Positions 1 to 4,720 of a DNA stretch of 5,914 nt are shown piece by piece. The DNA is from Methanoregula sp. (GTDB taxonomy: Archaea > Halobacteriota > Methanomicrobia > Methanomicrobiales > Methanospirillaceae), in assembly GCA_003154335.1 (NCBI GenBank), contig PMDE01000128.1, positions 2,249 to 8,162 on the forward strand, read 5' to 3'. The translations under genes and the position numbers were made by a program. Within the stretch, counting starts at the first letter, position 1, and every line of letters starts with the position of its first letter. The notes beneath the pieces were generated by a model. The model was not told the DNA's origin. It searched no databases and worked only from the letters and a program-made list of their open reading frames with translations.

Positions 1-357
1 ACCCCATTTATTGCAGAGGTGGACGAGGATAAGCGCCGGATATTTTCGGACAGCCTGTTTCCAGAGCAGCATCCCGCCGCATGCCCCTTCCTCCGTCCGG
101 ACAAGGACCTTGTCCGGTGTACAATTCACCGGGACAGCCCGGCACAGTGTAAGTTTTACCGCTGTGTTGTGATGAGTGTGTATGACCTGAAGGGTGTGCT
201 GCTCGGCACGGTGAGGGGAACTCTCGATCTCCATACTGATGATCCGGGTCTCCGGGCTATATGGGAGGAAGTTGAGCGGAAACGGCCGAAGGCAGATGAA
301 GAGGCCGAACCCTGGATGGCGATGTTCCTGCAGGAGAAGGGATACCGGGTGACATGA
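1..357 (+). CDS. YkgJ/CxxCxxCC-type cysteine-cluster protein, 3' fragment
   Basis: The frame is open from the first base to the TGA at 355-357, so this is the C-terminal 118 residues of a gene that starts left of the window; the GTG at 19 is in frame but probably internal. Counting from the window edge, cysteines lie at 28, 40, 50 and 55 in the pattern CPFL-x8-C-T-I-H-x6-C-K-F-Y-R-C. This resembles the C-terminal half of the YkgJ/UPF0153 family (putative Zn- or Fe-chelating proteins), where a C-x-FL ... C-x-I-x-x-RP-x-x-C block follows an N-terminal CxxCxxCC cluster that would lie outside the window. The usual RP before the third cysteine is replaced by SPAQ. After the cysteines comes a short amphipathic tail rich in E, K and R. 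No substrate or pathway is known for most members. Family call is fairly likely; function is unknown. Confidence 0.65.
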   Translation, partial: TPFIAEVDEDKRRIFSDSLFPEQHPAACPFLRPDKDLVRCTIHRDSPAQCKFYRCVVMSVYDLKGVLLGTVRGTLDLHTDDPGLRAIWEEVERKRPKADEEAEPWMAMFLQEKGYRVT

Positions 358-432
358 CATATTTTCAACTGCAAAAATTGGATTTTCCAACGTGCGGATT
401 AAACGTATTCCTTACAAAGAAGATTTGGGGGC

Positions 433-446
433 ACGGGGTTCCCCGT
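433..446. repeat. Short GC-rich inverted repeat (ACGGGG/CCCCGT)
   Basis: Six-base arms with a two-base centre, or five-base arms with a GTTC loop, lie about 75 bases after the stop of the upstream plus-strand gene. The first T-run downstream (TTTT at 459-462) begins 12 bases after the stem, so it is at best a weak terminator. Function unknown. Confidence 0.3.
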
Positions 447-604
447 TACGGCCAATAATTTTCAAAAAACGGGTGACCTCAACCGTTGTTTTTCGCTATG
501 GCAAGTGATCTCATCCTTCGGAGGTATCTTATTCCTCCCAAATCGTAATTGTAAACTAAAAAAAGGCGAACAAAACCAATTTATCGCTTTGCTTTTCGGA
601 TTAA

Positions 605-613
605 TAAAAAAAC
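605..613 (-). terminator. Oligo-T terminator after tRNA-Asp
   Basis: On the minus strand seven consecutive T (complement of A7 at 606-612) lie about ten bases past the 3' end of tRNA-Asp, with no stem before them. Archaeal RNA polymerase terminates readily at such T-tracts, and tRNA transcripts typically end this way. The role is inferred from position and composition. Confidence 0.5.
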
Positions 614-621
614 AGATGTAA

Positions 622-694
622 CGCCCAGGTCGGAATTCGAATCCGAGTCGATTGCGTGACAGGCAATCATGATAGGCCACTACACTACCTGGGC
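622..694 (-). tRNA. tRNA-Asp (GTC)
   Basis: Read on the minus strand from 694 to 622 this folds as a complete 73-nt cloverleaf. The acceptor stem is GCCCAGG/CCTGGGC. The anticodon stem is ATTGC/GCAAT around loop CTGTCAC, giving anticodon GTC (bases 658-660). The T arm is TCGGA-TTCGAAT-TCCGA. The discriminator base is G73, as expected for Asp. The 3' CCA is not encoded (TTA follows), as in many archaeal tRNA genes. It lies 17 bases downstream of tRNA-Tyr on the same strand, and the two are probably co-transcribed. No intron is present. Confidence 0.96.
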
Positions 695-711
695 TCTCTT
701 TTTAACAAATG

Positions 712-817
712 TCCCGCCTCCCGGATTCGAACCGGGGACATCGCGGTAGCCGCGCAGTTACCGAGACCGGTAAACCATACTACAGCCGCGCACTCTACCG
801 AGCTGAGTTAAGGCGGG
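712..817 (-). tRNA. tRNA-Tyr (GTA) with a 32-nt intron
   Basis: On the minus strand (817 to 712) the acceptor stem is CCCGCCT/AGGCGGG with discriminator A73. C1-G72 plus A73 is the archaeal/eukaryotic Tyr identity pattern. The D stem is ACTC/GAGT. The anticodon stem is CGCGG/CCGCG, with anticodon GTA at 781-783. The T arm is CCCGG-TTCGAAT-CCGGG. The anticodon-stem halves are separated by 32 extra bases inserted after position 37, the canonical archaeal intron site; removing 748-779 leaves a normal 74-nt tRNA with loop CTGTAGA. CCA is not encoded. It is the first gene of a Tyr-Asp tRNA pair. Confidence 0.95.
748..779 (-). other. tRNA-Tyr intron with bulge-helix-bulge fold
   Basis: This 32-nt intron interrupts tRNA-Tyr between positions 37 and 38. 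Its middle forms a perfect hairpin, TTACCG-GTCT-CGGTAA. The junctions fit the motif cut by archaeal tRNA-splicing endonuclease: three-base bulges AG^U (5' site) and CU^A (3' site), separated by a four-pair helix of C32-U33-G34-U35 with intron GCGG (two G-U wobbles). The boundaries cannot slide, because the base before the intron (G) differs from its last base (T). The intron ends with a nine-base copy of the exon sequence TGCGCGGCT. Confidence 0.85.
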
Positions 818-847
818 GCACTGCGCAGTAATGTAGGAATAATTTGG

Positions 848-854
848 TATTAAA
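848..854 (-). promoter_or_regulatory. Candidate TATA box for the tRNA-Tyr/tRNA-Asp pair
   Basis: On the minus strand TTTAATA is centred about 34 bases upstream of the first base of tRNA-Tyr. With the usual archaeal spacing of about 25 bases from TATA centre to start site, transcription would begin near 826 and leave a leader of roughly nine bases. The match to the archaeal consensus is moderate, and part of it overlaps an imperfect palindrome at 850-866. Confidence 0.4.
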
Positions 855-891
855 CGTATCGTTAAAGATTGGGCAAAAAACGAAAAAATAC

Positions 892-902
892 CCGAATTTC
901 GG
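892..902. repeat. Palindrome CCGAA-T-TTCGG upstream of the leuA-like promoter
   Basis: An 11-base inverted repeat with five-base arms around a single T lies 16 bases upstream of the TATA-like element at 919-927. Its position would suit an operator for a dimeric regulator of the downstream synthase gene, but I do not recognise it as the site of any named archaeal repressor. Confidence 0.3.
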
Positions 903-918
903 CAATTTAAAGGTACTG

Positions 919-927
919 TTTAAATAA
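919..927 (+). promoter_or_regulatory. Candidate TATA box of the leuA-like gene
   Basis: TTTAAATAA is the best TATA-like element between the tRNAs and the synthase gene. A start site about 25 bases downstream of its centre falls near 945-950, giving a 5' leader of only 15-20 bases before the ATG at 965. No Shine-Dalgarno is well spaced for that ATG: AAGG directly abuts it. Confidence 0.5.
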
Positions 928-964
928 TCCGCATTCCCATAAGGATGTATGACTGCTCGCAAGG

Positions 965-2485
965 ATGTTGCGGGGGATCGTCTTCTTCACCGATAGCGCA
1001 GCTCGTGAAGAAGTGACTGTTTTTGACACCACGCTCCGGGACGGAGAACAGACCCCGGGGATAGCATTCACCTTTGAACAGAAACTCCAGATCGCACGCC
1101 AGCTCTCTGACATCGGCGTCTACGCAATCGAGGCAGGGTTTCCTGCATCATCGAAAGCCGAGAAAGAGACGGTGACCGCTATTAAAAAGCTCGGTCTTGA
1201 GTCGAAGATCTGCGGGCTTGCCCGCTCAGTAAAAGCCGATGTAGACGCCTGTCTCGACTGCAATGTTGATATGGTGCATGTCTTTATCCCGACTTCGGAT
1301 ATCCAGCGGGAGAACACCATCAACAAGACGAGGGCGGAGGTGCTTGAGATCACCGCTGATATCATAGGACATATCAGGAAGCGCTCCGAGCTCTGCATGT
1401 TCTCCGCCATGGACGCCACGCGGACTGACTGGGATTACCTGATCCAGGTATTCCAGACTGCTGCCGATGCCGGGGCCACGATCATCAATGTGCCGGACAC
1501 GGTCGGCGTGATCTCGCCCTCGGCGATGAAGACGCTTATCACCAGGATTAACAAAGAGGTCAGATGCCCCATCGATGTCCACTGCCATAACGATTTCGGA
1601 CTCGCCGTTGCTAACACGATCGCTGCCGTTGAAGCCGGGGCATCGCAGGTGCAGGTCACCATCAATGGACTGGGTGAGCGGGCCGGCAACGCGGACCTTG
1701 CCCAGACCGTGATGATAATGGAGTCGATGTACCGGATCCGGACCGGGATTATGAAGGAACGGCTTGTTGAGACCTCACGCCTCGTCTCCCGGTTCAGTGG
1801 TATCGCGATCCCGCCTACCCAGCCGGTGGTTGGCGAGAACGTCTTCTCGCACGAGAGCGGCATCCACTCGCACGGTGTCATGAAGAATTCTGCCACGTTC
1901 GAGCCTGGTATAATGACGCCAGAGATGGTAGGGCACCGCCGCAGGTTGACCCTCGGCAAGCACGTGGGCCGGCATGCGGTCAGGCAGATGCTGACCGACG
2001 TCCACATCGACCCAAACGATGCCCAGCTCGACGCGATTATCGAGAAGGTGAAAGCCGTGGCAAACCGGGGCAAGCGGGTGACCGACGCTGATCTCTATGA
2101 GATTGCCGAGAGCACAATGGGCATCGAGTTGAACAACAAGGTGCTCGATCTGCATGATATCGCTATCATGACCGGAAACCACGTGATCCCGACTGCCAGC
2201 GTGAAAGCGATGGTAAATGGAATTGAACACGTCTTCTCAGCGGTGGGGAACGGCCCGGTAGATGCAGCGTTGAACGCTATCCTCGGTATCACCCCCTCGA
2301 AACTCGCCCTCAAGGAGTTTAACATCGAGGCAATCTCCGGGGGGTCCGACGCGATGTGCCACGTGACGATTGCTGTCGAGGACGAGCACGGGAAGATCTT
2401 CGATGCCAGCGGGAGCGGTGACGACATTGTCCTCTCCTCGGTCGAGGCCCTGGTCAATGCGATCAACCTCATCAACCGGACATAA
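965..2485 (+). CDS. leuA: 2-isopropylmalate synthase (LeuA-like)
   Basis: This 506-residue protein belongs to the DRE-TIM (HMGL-like) acyl-transferase family. LeuA condenses acetyl-CoA with 2-ketoisovalerate, the first committed step of leucine synthesis. The TIM barrel opens with FDTTLRDGEQTPG (20-32; R25 and metal ligand D26). Metal ligands H206 and H208 lie in DVHCHND, and N242 in GERAGNAD, at the spacing known from other IPMS enzymes. The linker carries HESGIH (296-301). The last ~115 residues look like the LeuA allosteric domain, with GNGPVDAA and a final GSGDDIVLSSVEA. INVPDTVG (174-181) resembles LeuA more than citramalate synthase (often CDTVG). Length (~500 residues) argues against the short homocitrate synthase AksA. 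Methanogens carry several paralogues, so CimA is not fully excluded. ATG 965 is the only standard start between an in-frame stop (950-952) and the catalytic motif, but the N-terminus is about 15 residues longer than needed. Confidence 0.85.
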   Translation: MLRGIVFFTDSAAREEVTVFDTTLRDGEQTPGIAFTFEQKLQIARQLSDIGVYAIEAGFPASSKAEKETVTAIKKLGLESKICGLARSVKADVDACLDCNVDMVHVFIPTSDIQRENTINKTRAEVLEITADIIGHIRKRSELCMFSAMDATRTDWDYLIQVFQTAADAGATIINVPDTVGVISPSAMKTLITRINKEVRCPIDVHCHNDFGLAVANTIAAVEAGASQVQVTINGLGERAGNADLAQTVMIMESMYRIRTGIMKERLVETSRLVSRFSGIAIPPTQPVVGENVFSHESGIHSHGVMKNSATFEPGIMTPEMVGHRRRLTLGKHVGRHAVRQMLTDVHIDPNDAQLDAIIEKVKAVANRGKRVTDADLYEIAESTMGIELNNKVLDLHDIAIMTGNHVIPTASVKAMVNGIEHVFSAVGNGPVDAALNAILGITPSKLALKEFNIEAISGGSDAMCHVTIAVEDEHGKIFDASGSGDDIVLSSVEALVNAINLINRT

Positions 2486-2490
2486 TTACT

Positions 2491-2501
2491 ATCCTTTTTT
2501 T
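2491..2501 (+). terminator. Oligo-T terminator after the leuA-like gene
   Basis: Seven consecutive T (2495-2501) occur ten bases after the TAA stop, without a preceding stem. This is a typical archaeal T-tract terminator, and its position between two convergent genes supports the role. Confidence 0.55.
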
Positions 2502-2605
2502 GTTCCCTCATAGAATATTTGCGGCTCTTTGAATTACAGGGTATTTGAATCGCGACAGGTTGGCCGTGGGAGGAACGGGATCATCGCTGGATTACCCGGG
2601 ATAAA

Positions 2606-3202
2606 TCACGATTGTTTCAGGTTCGCGTTCCGGATCCTGATAAGCAGATTCAACGTCGGCTCGAACCCATAATACGAAGCACGCAATTCAAGTTTTGCTA
2701 TAACTTCATCTGTTGAAACAAGGTAGCGTTTCCTAAAACCGCCATTGCGATCTGCCGAATCGAGGAGGTTATCGATCCGGTCACAGAGTTTAACCAGGGT
2801 TGCTTCCGGCGGAGCATCAAGAATACGTTCGAGACTATTGGAAAGACGCGCGGGTTTTCCCTTGAACGTATTTTTTTTTGTCAGGGCATCAACAATAGCA
2901 GAAATATCTGTTTTTTCATCAACAGTGAGGGGAAGCCCTTCAATGAACTTGTCCGTCCGCCTGATCCAGTCCGGTGTGCAGTCCTCGTACACATCATGGA
3001 GCCAGGCCGAGACGACAGCTACGTGAGAACCGTTAAACATGCCAACAAGGGCGGCAACCCTGGCAGGATGGGTGATATAGGGGGTCCGCCGGTCTTTGCG
3101 CAGCTGGCCCTTGTGCGCCTGAGATGCATGATCCGCTGCAGCTTTGATAACGGCCATTCGCGTAACCGGATCGTGCTCCAGAAATAATGGACCAGAACCC
3201 AT
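2606..3202 (-). CDS. HD-domain phosphohydrolase of the RelA/SpoT-hydrolase (MESH1-like) type
   Basis: This 198-residue protein is a single HD domain like stand-alone (p)ppGpp hydrolases (small alarmone hydrolases, metazoan MESH1). In order: HKGQLRKD (30-37), TPYITHP with H45, LHDVYED with H69/D70/E73/D74, and KLCDRIDNL with D141 and N145. These match the Mn-binding and catalytic positions of RSH hydrolases, including the D-x3-N spacing and the RKD that contacts nucleotide. No synthetase, TGS or ACT domain is present, so only hydrolysis is expected. The true substrate in an archaeon is open: ppGpp, another nucleotide, or NADPH as reported for MESH1. ATG 3202 is preceded by no clear Shine-Dalgarno. 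Met16 (codon 3155-3157) is an alternative start that keeps the whole domain. A run of nine A encodes K109-K110-N111. The gene stands alone, converging on the leuA-like gene. Confidence 0.8.
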   Translation of the reverse strand: MGSGPLFLEHDPVTRMAVIKAAADHASQAHKGQLRKDRRTPYITHPARVAALVGMFNGSHVAVVSAWLHDVYEDCTPDWIRRTDKFIEGLPLTVDEKTDISAIVDALTKKNTFKGKPARLSNSLERILDAPPEATLVKLCDRIDNLLDSADRNGGFRKRYLVSTDEVIAKLELRASYYGFEPTLNLLIRIRNANLKQS

Positions 3203-3430
3203 TACCAGTATTCTGATACCGGAACATAATGGATTTTTGTTTTTGGATCACGGTCTTAAAAATGTCATGCTGAAAGCGTCAATGCAGGGAAGAAGAACAA
3301 AACCCGTACGTGTTTTAACCAAAGAAGGTGTCCGTTCGGGACAAGCTACGGTCAGGGAGGCGTCTGATGCAAAAATACATTTCGGATGCTTAATTCGATT
3401 ACCTTTGGAAAAAATGAAATATAAATAAAA
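3203..3430. other. Intergenic region between the HD gene and prefoldin beta
   Basis: These 228 bases hold the presumed promoter of the HD gene (minus strand, TTTTTAAG at 3255-3262, which would start transcription near 3233). They also hold the T-rich end of the prefoldin gene: minus-strand T6 at 3409-3414 and a TTTTATTTATATTTC stretch just after its stop. A plus-strand reading frame of 53 codons (3267-3428) is present but has no ribosome-binding site, clear promoter or family resemblance, so it is not called a gene. Confidence 0.4.
3255..3262 (-). promoter_or_regulatory. Candidate TATA box of the HD-domain gene
   Basis: TTTTTAAG on the minus strand lies about 56 bases upstream of the ATG at 3202. 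The usual spacing predicts a start near 3233 and a leader of about 30 bases. The match is moderate and no other element in the gap is better. Confidence 0.35.
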
Positions 3431-3793
3431 TTATGCAGCAGTTGGCGTGCCTTTGCCTTCGATTGCTGCCTTTATCTGAGCCTGCAGCTGCTCGAATTTA
3501 CCCTGCATCATTTTCTCCTGCTTTTCCAGCGACTTGATGCGCAGTTCAAGTGATTCGATTTTCTCGGTGAGTTTTGTGTTTATCACTTCTTTTTTCTTCT
3601 GCATCATCACCGTTCCAACGCTCATATACATGACGGAATCGTCTGCCGAATCGCTGATCTCTTCCTGAGCACGCTTTGCCTCACGCATTGCCATCTCATA
3701 CTGGGCTTTTTGAGATAGGATGTTCTGGAGCTGCTGCTGGATCTGCTGGAGCATCCCCAGCTGGTTCTGGACTTTGGGTGAAAGATTGTTCAT
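3431..3793 (-). CDS. pfdB: Prefoldin subunit beta
   Basis: This 120-residue protein is the beta subunit of the archaeal alpha2-beta4 prefoldin, a cytosolic holdase that captures unfolded proteins and passes them to the group II chaperonin. It has the family layout: an N-terminal helix rich in Q and L (about 5-45), a central beta-hairpin segment (about 50-70, SVMYMSVGTVMM), then a long C-terminal coiled-coil helix (about 70-112) and a short loose tail. The frame extends upstream to an ATG at 3844, but ATG 3793 is preferred. GGAG (3802-3805 on the complement) lies eight bases before it, and the product length matches the usual ~120 residues. The longer version would add 17 residues with no family resemblance and would begin upstream of the predicted start site. 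It follows pcc1 on the same strand, behind a hairpin terminator and its own TATA-like element. Confidence 0.93.
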   Translation of the reverse strand: MNNLSPKVQNQLGMLQQIQQQLQNILSQKAQYEMAMREAKRAQEEISDSADDSVMYMSVGTVMMQKKKEVINTKLTEKIESLELRIKSLEKQEKMMQGKFEQLQAQIKAAIEGKGTPTAA

Positions 3794-3825
3794 AATTGTT
3801 ACTCCGGTTATTGTAGGTTCCAAAT

Positions 3826-3835
3826 GATAAAAAGC
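3826..3835 (-). promoter_or_regulatory. Candidate TATA box of pfdB
   Basis: GCTTTTTATC on the minus strand is centred about 37 bases upstream of the pfdB ATG. A start site near 3804 would give a very short leader just at the Shine-Dalgarno GGAG. It sits directly downstream of the pcc1 hairpin terminator, supporting separate transcription of pfdB. Confidence 0.45.
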
Positions 3836-3842
3836 ATTATTC

Positions 3843-3863
3843 AAAAATCCGGATTTTCCGGAT
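3843..3863 (-). terminator. Hairpin plus T-run between pcc1 and pfdB
   Basis: On the minus strand ATCCGG-AAAAT-CCGGAT forms a six-pair stem with a five-base loop, followed at once by further T (complement of A5 at 3843-3847). This looks like an intrinsic terminator about 45 bases after the pcc1 stop. The inner CCGGAT also belongs to the self-complementary ATCCGGAT, so an operator for pfdB is a possible alternative. Confidence 0.5.
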
Positions 3864-3905
3864 CGTGTGTGCTAATATTTTAATTCTCATTTATTGAAAG
3901 GAAGA

Positions 3906-4163
3906 TCATCTTTTGATTGGCAGGTCTTTAAGATCCTGCATCTCATCTGCAACATTAATCAGACGCAGAACCATATTGAGCGCTGCCCTCAGTGCGGCAA
4001 TATCATCTGCCTTCACCCTCATCACGAGAAAATCATCATCTTCTACCCAGCAGCTGGTTATTGAACGGGTATTGACCTCCCCGGAAAGTTCCGGCTCCAG
4101 CGCCAGATGGATCTGCTTTGCGCGGGAGGTTGAAAACCGGAAGATCGCTTCGTGGTGTGACAC
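3906..4163 (-). CDS. pcc1: KEOPS complex subunit Pcc1
   Basis: This 85-residue protein matches the Pcc1 family, the small dimer-forming subunit of KEOPS, which with Kae1, Bud32 and Cgi121 makes the t6A modification at position 37 of ANN-decoding tRNAs. Visible signatures are LEPE (22-25) after the first helix and strand, a conserved R33, the A-x-D pair at 52-54, and the closing helix LRAALNMVLRLI (58-69) followed by DEM. Length is typical (75-90). The start is GTG at 4163: the in-frame codons before it are TGT and TTA, and AAGG lies four bases upstream. An ATG four bases before the GTG is in another frame. It follows rpoP after a 73-base gap, as in the conserved archaeal rpl37ae-rpoP-pcc1-pfdB order. 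Confidence 0.9.
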   Translation of the reverse strand: MSHHEAIFRFSTSRAKQIHLALEPELSGEVNTRSITSCWVEDDDFLVMRVKADDIAALRAALNMVLRLINVADEMQDLKDLPIKR

Positions 4164-4236
4164 ACATAACCTTGTATATCATGGTAAATAAAAAAGAGGA
4201 CGAATAAATACAAATTTTTTTTTAGAGAAATAATTA
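4164..4236 (-). promoter_or_regulatory. T-rich rpoP-pcc1 gap: possible terminator and pcc1 promoter
   Basis: On the minus strand this gap contains TTTGTATTTATTC and then CTTTTTTATTTACC (about 4185-4197). The latter is a reasonable TATA-like element centred about 26 bases before the pcc1 GTG, which would give an almost leaderless transcript. The same T-runs could terminate the upstream rpoP transcript. Both readings are inferred from composition and spacing only. Confidence 0.4.
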
Positions 4237-4371
4237 TTATCGGGATTTCATTTCTTTTATTGCGGCACCGCGCTCTTTGAAAAGGATCCGGTGTCCACAG
4301 TAGGGGCACCGGACATTTACATCAATCTCAACTTTCTGCTTACACCGTGCACATTTGTATGTACTTGCCAT
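4237..4371 (-). CDS. rpoP: DNA-directed RNA polymerase subunit P (Rpo12)
   Basis: This very short gene encodes 44 residues and is the archaeal counterpart of eukaryotic Rpb12/RPC10, a small zinc-binding subunit that helps hold the Rpo3-Rpo10-Rpo11 assembly platform to the large polymerase subunits. The sequence begins MASTYKCARCKQKVE and continues with VRCPYCGHRIL. The four zinc ligands are C7, C10, C22 and C25, followed by the diagnostic GHRIL and a basic tail (FKERGAAIKEMKSR). Length is that of the family (about 44-50). The ATG at 4371 lies 11 bases after the rpl37ae stop, so the two are surely co-transcribed and probably translationally coupled. Confidence 0.95.
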   Translation of the reverse strand: MASTYKCARCKQKVEIDVNVRCPYCGHRILFKERGAAIKEMKSR

Positions 4372-4382
4372 ATCTATCCAGA

Positions 4383-4676
4383 TTATCCTTTTAATTGCTC
4401 AAGAGTCCGGTCAATTGCCCGCTGCGCAATTTTCATGCTTGGGGTCTGAGGCTGGTATGCTCCACCGGCAAACTTGTACTGACATTTGCGACATTCCCAG
4501 ATTCCGGTGCCTCTGCGCTGAATTGACTGCATGTCACATTTCGGACAGCGGTGGAGGGCACCTGAAACAGCTTCTATTTCAGCTACTCTTTTACGAACAA
4601 ATCTTCCATACCGGCACCCGAAACGTCCGGAACTACCGGTAACTTTCCCTTTTGCTTTATGAGTTGAGCTTGCCAT
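4383..4676 (-). CDS. rpl37ae: Large-subunit ribosomal protein eL43 (L37Ae)
   Basis: This 97-residue protein is the archaeal/eukaryotic ribosomal protein L37Ae, a zinc-ribbon protein of the 50S subunit. It has the basic N-terminal segment (KAKGKVTGSSGRFGCRYGR, 7-25), the zinc ligands C44 and C47 (CPKC) and C62 and C65 (CRKC), then the aromatic/Gly turn YKFAGGAY and a C-terminal helix ending in EQLKG. Length is normal. The ATG at 4676 is preceded by GGTGGG (14 to 9 bases upstream), a fair match to the archaeal anti-Shine-Dalgarno. It lies 44 bases after the SBDS stop and 11 bases before rpoP. In many archaea the exosome genes precede it; they are absent here. Confidence 0.96.
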   Translation of the reverse strand: MASSTHKAKGKVTGSSGRFGCRYGRFVRKRVAEIEAVSGALHRCPKCDMQSIQRRGTGIWECRKCQYKFAGGAYQPQTPSMKIAQRAIDRTLEQLKG

Positions 4677-4720
4677 AATAAATTACCCACCGATCTGTCT
4701 TCTTTTATTTGTCCTCGTAA

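Larger units (their letters stand above)
358..621. other. Gene-free interval with two small hairpins
   Basis: No convincing gene is visible in these 264 bases on either strand. Two inverted repeats stand out: ACGGGG/CCCCGT with a two-base centre (433-446), and GGAGG/CCTCC separated by nine bases (520-538). The region is otherwise AT-rich, with several A7 and T-rich runs. The first hairpin could contribute to ending transcription of the upstream plus-strand gene, although no T-run follows closely. No kink-turn or C/D-box sRNA pattern was recognised by eye. Confidence 0.4.

Noticed and set aside
784..817. Reading the tRNA-Tyr 5' end as GCCCCGCC with an extra base pair
   Set aside because: The T-arm fixes the 3' acceptor strand as AGGCGGG plus A73, which pairs exactly with CCCGCCT; the extra GC bases are leader.
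398..859. Two identical 11-mers ATTAAACGTAT (398-408 and 849-859)
   Set aside because: AT-rich 11-base matches are expected by chance a few times in a window this size; the second copy overlaps the candidate tRNA promoter but the first has no gene to serve.
1226..2230. Long minus-strand frames opposite the leuA-like gene (up to 212 codons)
   Set aside because: They are antisense shadows of a GC-rich coding gene with full family motifs on the plus strand; their translations show no domain.
3033..3251. A minus-strand frame overlapping the HD gene start in another frame, as evidence of a frameshift
   Set aside because: The HD frame itself is complete from before its first motif to its stop, so no frameshift is needed.
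3267..3428. A 53-codon plus-strand frame between the HD gene and pfdB
   Set aside because: It has no Shine-Dalgarno or clear promoter, no recognisable family, and ends two bases from the convergent pfdB stop in AT-rich terminator sequence; it is probably chance.
3794..3844. A 17-codon N-terminal extension of prefoldin beta (ATG at 3844)
   Set aside because: ATG 3793 has a well-placed GGAG and gives the normal family length; the extension crosses the likely promoter.
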